The notes beneath the pieces were generated by a model that was not told the origin of the DNA, did no database searches, and worked only from the letters and a program-made list of their open reading frames with translations. Shown piece by piece: positions 13,720-20,689 of a stretch of DNA of 21,452 bases. Positions within the stretch are counted from its first letter, which is position 1, and the number at the start of each line of letters is the position of its first letter. A program made the translations under genes and the position numbers. The stretch lies in NCBI GenBank assembly GCA_046295655.1, contig JBKBMT010000050.1, positions 1 to 21,452 on the forward strand, given 5' to 3'. The stretch comes from JBKBMT01 sp046295655 (GTDB lineage Bacteria > Pseudomonadota > Alphaproteobacteria > Rhodobacterales > Rhodobacteraceae).

Positions 13720-15438
13720 TCAGGCCCGGGTGCCGGCAAAACGCGCCCGCCAGTCGGCCGTCTCCTCGTCGGTGATCTTGCGGAACAGGACCTCGGGCAC
13801 GTCATAAGGATGACCCGCGACCAGCACCGAAAGCGCCGCGCGCAGATCCTCGGGCCAGGTCCAGTCCTGACAGTGAAGGGCGGCCATGATCCGTTCGGCC
13901 GCGTCGGGGATGAAGGGGCGCGAGAGGACCGCGAACAGCCGCATCAGGTTGAAGGCCAGACGCACCATCGCCGCGGCCTTCGACGGGTCGGTCTTGATCG
14001 CCGACCAGGGCGCCGCCGCCTGAAGGAATTCGTTGCCCATCACCCAGATCGCCCGCAGCTCCGCCGCGGACTTGCGCACCTCGATCGCTTCCATATGCGT
14101 GGTGTAATCCACGATCCGGCGGGCCAGCGCGTCGAGGAAGGCATCGTCGGCCGCGAGATCCTCGCCGCCATGGGGGATGCCGTCGGCGAACTTCGACCGG
14201 GCGAACTTGGTGACGCGGCTGACGAAATTGCCCAGCACATCCGCCAGATCCTTGTTCACGCTGGCCTGAAAGTTCTCCCAGGTGAACTCGCTGTCCCCGC
14301 TTTCGGGGGCATGGGACAGAAGCCACCAGCGCCAGTAGTCGGCCGGCAGGATCGACAGCGCCTGATCCATGAACACGCCGCGGCCCTGGCTGGTGCTGAA
14401 CTGGCCGCCGTCGTAGGTGAGATAGTTGAACGACTTGAGGTAATCGACCAGCTTCCACGGCTCGCCCGACCCCATGATCGTGGCCGGGAAGCTGAGCGTG
14501 TGGAACGGCACGTTGTCCTTGCCCATGAACTGGGTGTAGCGCACGTCCTCGGCGCCCTCGTCCAGCCGCCACCAGCGCCGCCACGCGGCTTCCGGCAGGC
14601 CGTGCGCATCGGCCCATTCCGCGGTGCCGGCGATGTATTCGATCGGCGCGTCGAACCAGACGTAGAACACCTTCCCTTCCATCCCCGGCCAGGGCTCGGT
14701 GCCCTTCCTGACCGGCACGCCCCAGTCCAGATCGCGGGTAATGCCGCGGTCCTGCAGGCCGTCGCCGTCGTCCAGCCACTTCAGCGCGATCGAGGTGGTC
14801 AGAACCGGCCAGTCGGTCCGCGACGTGATCCAGTCGCGCAGCTGCGCGCGCAGGGCGGACTGGCGCAGATACAGGTGCCGCGTCTCGCGCACCTCGAGAT
14901 CGGTCGACCCCGAAATCGCGCTGCGCGGGTCGATCAGGTCGGTCGGGTCAAGCTGCTTGGTGCAGTTCTCGCACTGGTCGCCGCGCGCCTTGTCATAGCC
15001 GCAGTTCGGACAGGTGCCTTCGATGTACCGGTCGGGAAGAAAGCGGTTGTCCGCCTTCGAGAACATCTGCTTCTCGGTCACTTCGGCGATCAGGCCGGCC
15101 TCGGCCAGACGCCCGGCGAAGTGCTGGGTCAGGGCATGGTTCCGGGCGCTCGAGGAGCGCCCGAAATGGTCGAAGGACAGACGGAAGCCTTCGGCCAGCC
15201 GCTTCTGCACCGCCCACATCTCGGCGCAGTACTCGGCCACCGGCTTGCCCGCCTTGGCGGCCGCGAGTTCCGCCGGGGTTCCGTGTTCGTCGGTGGCACA
15301 GATGAACATCACCTCGTGCCCACGCCCGCGCAGATAGCGGGCATAGAGATCGGCCGGCAGCTGGCTGCCGACCAGATTGCCCAGATGCTTGATCCCGTTG
15401 ATGTATGGGATCGCCGAGGTGATCAGATGCCGTGCCAT
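13720..15438 (-). CDS. metG: Methionine--tRNA ligase
   Basis: This 572-residue class I synthetase charges tRNA-Met (initiator and elongator) with methionine. It opens TSAIPYINGIKHLGNL, with the HIGH signature as HLGN at 18-21. A single zinc knuckle follows (C143-x2-C146 and C156-x2-C159: CPNCGYD, CENC). The KMSKS loop is strongly degenerate: QFSTS at 346-350, with neither lysine. WRWWLLSHAPE and DLADVLGNFVSR mark the anticodon-binding domain. There is no C-terminal dimerisation extension, and the length suits a MetG1-type enzyme. The ATG at 15436-15438 follows GGGGCAGG. Upstream, 79 bases away and on the same strand, is the NnrU-family gene; downstream is a CAU tRNA. The N-terminal residues (MARHLITSAIPYING) support the start. 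Confidence 0.97.
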   Translation of the reverse strand: MARHLITSAIPYINGIKHLGNLVGSQLPADLYARYLRGRGHEVMFICATDEHGTPAELAAAKAGKPVAEYCAEMWAVQKRLAEGFRLSFDHFGRSSSARNHALTQHFAGRLAEAGLIAEVTEKQMFSKADNRFLPDRYIEGTCPNCGYDKARGDQCENCTKQLDPTDLIDPRSAISGSTDLEVRETRHLYLRQSALRAQLRDWITSRTDWPVLTTSIALKWLDDGDGLQDRGITRDLDWGVPVRKGTEPWPGMEGKVFYVWFDAPIEYIAGTAEWADAHGLPEAAWRRWWRLDEGAEDVRYTQFMGKDNVPFHTLSFPATIMGSGEPWKLVDYLKSFNYLTYDGGQFSTSQGRGVFMDQALSILPADYWRWWLLSHAPESGDSEFTWENFQASVNKDLADVLGNFVSRVTKFARSKFADGIPHGGEDLAADDAFLDALARRIVDYTTHMEAIEVRKSAAELRAIWVMGNEFLQAAAPWSAIKTDPSKAAAMVRLAFNLMRLFAVLSRPFIPDAAERIMAALHCQDWTWPEDLRAALSVLVAGHPYDVPEVLFRKITDEETADWRARFAGTRA

Positions 15439-15517
15439 GCCTGCCCCGTCCGCGTCGCGCCGCGCCCGTCTATCGCATAGCGGGGCAGAGGTGAACGGGA
15501 AAACCGTGCGGCCGGGA

Positions 15518-16150
15518 TCACCAGGCGGGAACGCCGATCGCCACCGGGTGCAATGCGATCAGTCCCAGGAACAGCACGCAGGCGGCGGCAAGTCGCAACG
15601 GCAGGTGCCAGATCGGCGGCGCAGGTCCCGGCATGGAGACAGGTGGCGGGTTGCGGCGGCGGCGGCGGTCGATCATCCGCATGCCGATCAGCGCGAAGGC
15701 CGCGAAGCCGCCGAACATCACCGCATGCGCGAGGTCGCCGTTCGGCGCGACATGGCCCAGAGACCACAGCGCCAGCGCGGCCAGGAAGGGATGCCGGATC
15801 GTCCCCGCGATGCCCGGCCGCGCCGGATCGAACCGCTCGTTCCGCCAGCCGCCGAAGGAATGGGGGTTGGGCCGAAAGGCCGCCAGGGCGACGATCAGGC
15901 AGGCCGCCGCCATCGCCGCCATCGTCAGCCACCCCTGCCAGGTCGCCGGCGGCCAGAGCGGCACATGCGGGGCCCGGCCTGCCGCACCGATCAGCCAGAC
16001 CAGCATCGCGACCGACAGCAGCGAGTAGCCGATCGCATAGCCTGCCCGCCCCGTTGCGGCAACGATCCGTGCCTTGACCGGCGGCCGCGCCGGCACCGCA
16101 TGGCTGCCGAGGAAGGCGGCCCAGGCCAGAATGTATTCGCCCCAGTCCAT
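15518..16150 (-). CDS. NnrU family integral membrane protein
   Basis: This 210-residue membrane protein has about five or six hydrophobic segments. Family marks are FLGSHAVPARPPVKARIVAA near the N terminus, RHPFLAALALWSLGHV with the conserved Arg-His-Pro in mid-protein, and FAALIGMRMIDRRRRR-like basic residues on the cytosolic side. The RHP and WSLGH elements relate it to the isoprenylcysteine methyltransferase-like membrane fold. The family was named from the nitrite/nitric oxide reductase region of Rhodobacter sphaeroides; the biochemical role is unknown, and no denitrification genes are seen here. I chose ATG 16150 because AGGAG lies six bases before it; an upstream in-frame ATG at 16231 lies inside the palindromic operator. 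It is divergent from the tetR gene and could share its operator. Confidence 0.85.
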   Translation of the reverse strand: MDWGEYILAWAAFLGSHAVPARPPVKARIVAATGRAGYAIGYSLLSVAMLVWLIGAAGRAPHVPLWPPATWQGWLTMAAMAAACLIVALAAFRPNPHSFGGWRNERFDPARPGIAGTIRHPFLAALALWSLGHVAPNGDLAHAVMFGGFAAFALIGMRMIDRRRRRNPPPVSMPGPAPPIWHLPLRLAAACVLFLGLIALHPVAIGVPAW

Positions 16151-16211
16151 CGTCGGCTCCTGCCGCTGGCCAGCAAAACCCAGGCTGCGGGATCGCGCAA
16201 GATGATCCCTG

Positions 16212-16231
16212 TTGACTGGTCGATCAGTCAA
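16212..16231. promoter_or_regulatory. Near-perfect palindromic TetR-type operator
   Basis: TTGACTG (16212-16218) and CAGTCAA (16225-16231) form an inverted repeat around a TCGA centre, with 18 of 20 positions symmetric. It lies in the divergent nnrU-tetR spacer, just ahead of a TetR gene, the classic place for autoregulation. The left arm itself reads as a TTGACT -35 box, and TATCGT (16234-16239) could be its -10, so a bound repressor would cover the promoter. Read the other way, the right arm also gives TTGACT toward the NnrU-family gene. Confidence 0.75.
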
Positions 16232-16245
16232 TGTATCGTCGCGCC

Positions 16246-16914
16246 ATGCAGAACAGTGCCGCCAGTGCCGATACCGCCGCCGCTCCGGCCCGGGAGCGGA
16301 TCCTGGACGCCGCAGAGCGGGTGTTCGCGCGGGACGGGTTCGCCGGGGCGGCGATGAAGGCCATCGCCACCGAAGCCGAGGTGGCGCAGGGCCTTCTGCA
16401 CTATCACTTCGACAGCAAGGAGGGGCTTTATGCGGCCGTCGTGGCGCGCCGCTCGGCCCTGATAAACAAGGCCCGTGCCGAGGCGCTGGCAGAGGTGGAT
16501 CTTGCGCGCCCCGACGCGCTGGAACAGGTGTTCGAGGCCCTGTTCCGCCCCCCGCTCGGCCCGGAGGGTGGCGGCGCAGACTATGCCCGGATCTTTGCCA
16601 CCCTCGCGGTCGGCGGTGAACGCGACCGCTTGCTGGTGCGCGAACACTATGATCCGGTCGCCGAGCAGTTCATCGCCGCGCTGATGCAGGCCGAACCGCG
16701 CGCAGGTCGCGAGGTGGCGGCCTGGGCCTATGCCCATTCCATCGGCGCGCTGATCGGGATCGTTGCGCGGGACGGCCGGCCCGAGCGGCTGGCCTCGGGG
16801 GCCGAGGCGACACGGTGCGACACGGATACGGTTGTGGCGCGCCTGGTTGCCTATGCGGCAGGGGGATTGCGCGCCATGATCGCGGAAGAAGGGCTTATGC
16901 CCCGGACGGATTGA
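16246..16914 (+). CDS. TetR/AcrR-family transcriptional regulator
   Basis: This 222-residue one-component repressor has a helix-turn-helix at about residues 17-62: ARERILDAAERVFARDGFAG, then AIATEAEVAQGLLHYHFDSK with the hallmark Y-H-F-x-S-K-E-x-L. The C-terminal ligand/dimer domain is diverged, and the ligand cannot be read. Two in-frame ATGs exist (16231 and 16246). The first lies on the palindrome, so 16246 is preferred. No ribosome site precedes either, and the predicted transcription start falls almost on 16246, so leaderless translation is possible. A 6-bp hairpin and then a TRAP-transporter gene follow 41 bases downstream on the same strand. The gene most likely represses itself and the transporter-cyclase-BKACE operon. 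Confidence 0.92.
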   Translation: MQNSAASADTAAAPARERILDAAERVFARDGFAGAAMKAIATEAEVAQGLLHYHFDSKEGLYAAVVARRSALINKARAEALAEVDLARPDALEQVFEALFRPPLGPEGGGADYARIFATLAVGGERDRLLVREHYDPVAEQFIAALMQAEPRAGREVAAWAYAHSIGALIGIVARDGRPERLASGAEATRCDTDTVVARLVAYAAGGLRAMIAEEGLMPRTD

Positions 16915-16917
16915 CCC

Positions 16918-16934
16918 CGCGGCCGGGTGCCGCG
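16918..16934 (+). other. Small hairpin between tetR and dctP
   Basis: CGCGGC and GCCGCG form a 6-bp GC-rich stem with a CGGGT loop starting four bases after the tetR stop. No T tract follows. It could tune the tetR-to-dctP message ratio or protect the transporter mRNA 5' end. It is a weak prediction because such stems are common in GC-rich DNA. Confidence 0.3.
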
Positions 16935-16955
16935 ACAGAAACGGGAGGATTATGC

Positions 16956-18014
16956 ATGAAACCGATCAGGACTGCGGCCCTGGCGCTGACCTTGGCGGGA
17001 ACTCCGCTGGCTGCGTCGGCGGCCAGCTTCGATGCCATCGTGGTCGCCGGCCACCCGCCGGTGTTCCGCTGGGTGCAGATGATCTCGCAGGCCTTCATCC
17101 CCGCAGCGACCGAGGGCTTCGCCGCCGCCGGCCACACGATCACCTTCAACGAGCAGTACGGCGGCTCGCTGGCCCCGGTGGGCGAGGAGCTGGAGACGGT
17201 GGGCGCCGGCATCGCCCAGATCGGGGTCTGCCAGTCGCTGTTCGACCCCGCGAAACTCGCGATCCAGAACGTCACATACTACACGCCGTTCGTCAGCGCG
17301 GATGCACGTCAGATCAGCATGTTGATCGACGAACTTCACAAGTCGGATGAACGCATGACGGCGGCCTATCTGGAGAATGACAACGTCTATCTCGGCGCGC
17401 CGGTGGCGATCGACGACTATCTGCTGATGACCAACTTTCCGGTCAACTCGCTCGACGACCTGCGCGGGCGCAAGATCGCGGCACCGGGGGCGGCGATAAA
17501 CTGGCTGTCGGGAACGGGCGCTGTCGGGGTCTCGGGCAATCTGACCACCTATTACAACGAGTTGAAGGCCGGTGTTTATGACGGAGTGATCGTCTTCGCC
17601 TCGGCCGCCCTGCCCGGCAAGCTGTACGAGGTCGCCCCGCACATCACCCGTGCGGGTCTCGGGGCGCAGTTCGCCGGCGCGCTCTGTGCCAACAGGGACT
17701 GGTACAACGCCCTGCCGGAAGAGGGCCGCGCGGCGCTGCATGCCGCAGCGGATGTGGCGCGCGACTGGTATCTCGATGCGCTCGAAGGCGCGGTGGCGAC
17801 ATCGCTGGAGAAGATGGCAGCCGAAGGGGCCACGATCACCGAGGCCAGCGCCGAGATGCGTCAGGCGTGGGCCGCCGGCATGGACAATGCTGCAAAGAAA
17901 TGGGCCGCGGAGCTGGACGGGCGCGGGCTGCCGGCGACCGAGATGCTGGGCACCTACATGGACGCGATGCGCGCCGCCGGCGCCACCCCGCTGCGCGACT
18001 GGGACAGGGAGTGA
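16956..18014 (+). CDS. dctP: TRAP transporter periplasmic substrate-binding protein (DctP type)
   Basis: This 352-residue secreted protein captures a solute for the DctQM permease. A Sec signal peptide (residues 1-22, basic start, hydrophobic core, ASA cleavage) precedes the mature ASFDAIVVAGH. DctP-family marks are FNEQYGGSLAPVGEELETVGAGIAQIG in the first lobe, NFPVNSLDDLRGRKIAAPG in the second and YYNELKAGVYDGVIVF in the hinge region. The position usually held by the ligand-carboxylate arginine (K-I-R-x-P) is alanine here (A175 in RKIAAPG). The substrate may thus be bound unconventionally or lack a free carboxylate at that place. ATG 16956 has GGGAGGA seven bases upstream; an earlier ATG at 16952 is out of frame. 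The stop overlaps the dctQ start (GTGA). Confidence 0.9.
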   Translation: MKPIRTAALALTLAGTPLAASAASFDAIVVAGHPPVFRWVQMISQAFIPAATEGFAAAGHTITFNEQYGGSLAPVGEELETVGAGIAQIGVCQSLFDPAKLAIQNVTYYTPFVSADARQISMLIDELHKSDERMTAAYLENDNVYLGAPVAIDDYLLMTNFPVNSLDDLRGRKIAAPGAAINWLSGTGAVGVSGNLTTYYNELKAGVYDGVIVFASAALPGKLYEVAPHITRAGLGAQFAGALCANRDWYNALPEEGRAALHAAADVARDWYLDALEGAVATSLEKMAAEGATITEASAEMRQAWAAGMDNAAKKWAAELDGRGLPATEMLGTYMDAMRAAGATPLRDWDRE

Positions 18015-18541
18015 TCAGGCCGGACAGGCCGCGGCGCGATCCGGTCGCGCTGCGGCTCCTCGATGCGGGAACCCAGGGGCTGAACGTCGCCGGCACGCTG
18101 CTGATCTTCGGGCTGATGTTGCTCATCGGCGCCGATGTGGCCGGGCGGAACCTGTTCGGCCGTCCGGTTCCCGGCGTGCCCGAGATGGTCAGCTTCTCGA
18201 TCGTCGCCATCGTCTTCCTCCAGGTGCCGCAGGCGTTGCGGTCGGGACGGCTGACCCGGTCCGAGGCGCTTCTGTCGGTGCTCCGGGCGCGGGCGCCGCG
18301 CGCCGGCCGGCTGCTCGAATCGCTGTTCGATCTGGTCGGCATGGGCGTCGTCGGCGTGATCGTCTGGACCACCTGGCCGATCCTGACACGGGCCTGGAGC
18401 ACCGGTCAGTTCACCGGCGCGATCGGCGATTTCACGATGCCGGTCTGGCCGGTCAAGGCCATCATCATCCTGGGCAGCTCGGTGTTGATCGCCCAGTTCG
18501 CCGCGCGCATCCTGCGCCGCCATCTCGGGCTGTCGCCGTGA
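18011..18541 (+). CDS. dctQ: TRAP transporter small permease subunit (DctQ)
   Basis: This 176-residue membrane protein has four helices, roughly residues 22-45, 57-75, 100-130 and 140-165. The DctQ pattern is LIGADVAGRNLFGRPVPGVPEMVSF with the conserved R-N-x-F-x-x-P-x-P-G-x-x-E. It pairs with DctM to form the sodium-driven TRAP permease. Translation starts at GTG 18011, overlapping the dctP stop, with AGGGA immediately upstream; the longer open frame begins inside dctP and is not plausible. The end overlaps the dctM start by four bases. Confidence 0.9.
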   Translation: MIRPDRPRRDPVALRLLDAGTQGLNVAGTLLIFGLMLLIGADVAGRNLFGRPVPGVPEMVSFSIVAIVFLQVPQALRSGRLTRSEALLSVLRARAPRAGRLLESLFDLVGMGVVGVIVWTTWPILTRAWSTGQFTGAIGDFTMPVWPVKAIIILGSSVLIAQFAARILRRHLGLSP

Positions 18542-19851
18542 CCGGATTCGAGATCGGGCTTCTGGCGCTGGCGGCGATGGGGCTTCTGGTGCTGGCCGGC
18601 ATGCATGTGCCGGTGGCGCTGATCCTGTGCTCCTTCGCCGGCGTCTGGGCGATCACCGGCTCGCCCCTGCTGGCCTCGCGGCTGGTGGCGCTGGCGGCCA
18701 ACGAATCGATCTCCAGCTATTTCTTCGGGGTCGTGCCGCTGTTCGTGCTGATGGGTTTCCTGGTGGCCGAGGCCGGCCTGGGCCGCGACGCCTACGAGGT
18801 GGCGAACCGCGCCTTCGCCCGGCTCCGAGGCGGGCTGGGCGTCGGCACGGTCGGCGCCAACGCGATCTTCGCCGCCGTCACCGGCATCTCCATCGCCTCG
18901 GCCGCGGTCTTTACCCGGATCGCCGTGCCCGAGATGATCCGCGCCGGCTATGCACCGCGCTTTGCGGTAGGGGTGGTCGCGGGGTCGTCGGTGCTGGGCA
19001 TGCTGATCCCGCCCTCGCTGCTGCTGATCCTCTACGGCATCCTGGCCGAGCAGAGCATCGGCGACATGTTCATCGCCGGCATCGGTCCCGGCATCGTGCT
19101 GTCGCTGGCCTTCGGGGTCGGGATCGTCCTGATGGCCACGCTCACCCCGGGTTTCGTCGGACGGCCCGTGCCCGTCGCCGGCCCCGCCATGCCGCTGGCC
19201 GAGACTCTGGCCAAGGCGGGGCCGATCACGCTTCTGATCCTCGTGGTGCTGGGCGGGATCTACGGCGGCATCTTCACCCCGGTCGAGGCCGGCGCCATCG
19301 GCGCCATCGCGGCGCTGGCGATCGGGATGGCACGGCGGCGGCTGGGCTGGCGGCAGCTCTGGTCGGTGCTGGTCGAGACAGGGCTGGTCACGGCCGCGAT
19401 CTGCTTTCTGATCATCGCCGCGCAGATCTATGCCCGGATGCTCTCGCTGTCGGGCGTGCCGCAGGGTCTGGCGCGCGCTGCGGCGGAGGCCGACCTGGGG
19501 TTCTGGGGGCTCATGCTGGCCTATGTCGGGGCGGTCATCCTGCTGGGGATGATCCTCGATTCCTCCTCGATCCTGCTGATCGCGGTGCCGCTGATGCTGC
19601 CGGTCCTTGCGCCGATGCAGGTCGATTTGGTCTGGTTCGGGATCGTCACGGTGATCGCGGTGGAGATCGGGCTGCTGACCCCGCCCTTCGGCATATCGGT
19701 CTATGTGATCAAGTCCGCCCTGGACGACGCGACCATCGGGCTTGGCGACATCTTCCGCGGCGCGCTGCCCTTTGCCGGGCTGATGCTGGCGGTGCTGGGG
19801 CTGGTCATGGCCTTCCCGGTGCTGTCGCTCGGCCTCGTTCCGGGGCGCTAG
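18538..19851 (+). CDS. dctM: TRAP transporter large permease subunit (DctM)
   Basis: This 437-residue inner-membrane permease of the ion transporter superfamily has about eleven or twelve helices. DctM signatures include ALAANESISSYFFGVVPLFV, GGLGVGTVGANAIFAAVTGISIAS with its small-residue run, GSSVLGMLIPPSLLLILYG (the P-P-S hairpin), GGIYGGIFTPVEAGAIG, GMILDSSSILLI and LLTPPFGISVYV. The length is normal for the family. It starts at GTG 18538, four bases inside dctQ. It moves the solute delivered by the upstream binding protein using the Na+ gradient. It is followed after 58 bases by a cyclase-family gene on the same strand, probably in the same operon. Confidence 0.95.
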   Translation: MTGFEIGLLALAAMGLLVLAGMHVPVALILCSFAGVWAITGSPLLASRLVALAANESISSYFFGVVPLFVLMGFLVAEAGLGRDAYEVANRAFARLRGGLGVGTVGANAIFAAVTGISIASAAVFTRIAVPEMIRAGYAPRFAVGVVAGSSVLGMLIPPSLLLILYGILAEQSIGDMFIAGIGPGIVLSLAFGVGIVLMATLTPGFVGRPVPVAGPAMPLAETLAKAGPITLLILVVLGGIYGGIFTPVEAGAIGAIAALAIGMARRRLGWRQLWSVLVETGLVTAAICFLIIAAQIYARMLSLSGVPQGLARAAAEADLGFWGLMLAYVGAVILLGMILDSSSILLIAVPLMLPVLAPMQVDLVWFGIVTVIAVEIGLLTPPFGISVYVIKSALDDATIGLGDIFRGALPFAGLMLAVLGLVMAFPVLSLGLVPGR

Positions 19852-19909
19852 CCGTGCCCCGCCCCACCCCCCTGCCCTGCAACGCCACACCTGAAGGAAA
19901 GGCCCCGAC

Positions 19910-20686
19910 ATGCCCCGCCGCATCATCGACATCTCCGTTCCGCTGGAGGCCGGCATCGCCTCGGACCCGCCCGTGATGCTGCCCGAGATCGACTATCTGA
20001 CCCATGCCCAGACCGCCGGTCAGGTCACGGCCTTCTTTCCCGGCCTGACGCCCGACCAGCTTCCGGGCGGCGAGGGCTGGGCGGTGGAGGTGCTGCGGAT
20101 CTATTCCCACAACGGCACGCATCTCGATGCGCCCTATCACCACCATTCCACCATGGACCGCGGACAGCGGGCGATCACCATCGACGAGGTGCCGCTGGAG
20201 TGGTGCTTCCAGCCAGCCGTGAAACTCGATTTCCGCCATCTCCCGGATGGCCATGTGGTTTCGGCCGCCGAGGTAGAGGCGGAACTCGACCGGATCGGCC
20301 ACCGGATCGCGCCGCTGGACATCGTGCTGGTCAACACAGCCGCCGGCGCCGCCTACGGCCGTCCCGACTATGTGAACCGGGGCTGTGGCATGGGGCGCGA
20401 GGCGACCCTGTGGCTGCTGGAACGGGGTGTGCGCGTGACCGGCACTGACGCCTGGTCCTGGGATGCGCCGTTCAGCCATACCGCGAAGCGCTGGGCCGAA
20501 ACGCACGACCCGTCGATCATCTGGGAAGGCCACCGCGCCAGCATGGAGATCGGATATTGCCACATCGAGAAGCTGGGCAACCTCGAGGCGCTGCCTGCGA
20601 CCGGGTTCGACGTGGCCTGTTTCCCCGTCAAGCTGAAGGGCGGCTCGGCCGGTTTCACCCGCGCCGTCGCGATCATCGAGGACTGA
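19910..20686 (+). CDS. Cyclase family protein (kynurenine formamidase-like metal hydrolase)
   Basis: This 258-residue cytosolic hydrolase of the cyclase/KynB family uses one or two divalent metals. The family motif HxGTHxDxPxH is present as SHNGTHLDAPYHH (H67, H71, D73, H77). A second conserved part is GTDAWSWDAPF, then WEGHRASMEIGYCHIEKLGNLEALP, which carries the distal His/Glu. Members hydrolyse N-formylkynurenine, isatin or other cyclic or acyl amides. KynB is usually about 210 residues, so the longer form here belongs to another subgroup with unknown substrate. The ATG at 19910 follows GAAGGAAAGG by eight bases. Three bases separate its stop from the BKACE gene. Between TRAP transport and a beta-keto acid cleavage enzyme it could open a ring or amide of the imported compound. 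Confidence 0.9.
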   Translation: MPRRIIDISVPLEAGIASDPPVMLPEIDYLTHAQTAGQVTAFFPGLTPDQLPGGEGWAVEVLRIYSHNGTHLDAPYHHHSTMDRGQRAITIDEVPLEWCFQPAVKLDFRHLPDGHVVSAAEVEAELDRIGHRIAPLDIVLVNTAAGAAYGRPDYVNRGCGMGREATLWLLERGVRVTGTDAWSWDAPFSHTAKRWAETHDPSIIWEGHRASMEIGYCHIEKLGNLEALPATGFDVACFPVKLKGGSAGFTRAVAIIED

Positions 20687-20689
20687 ACG

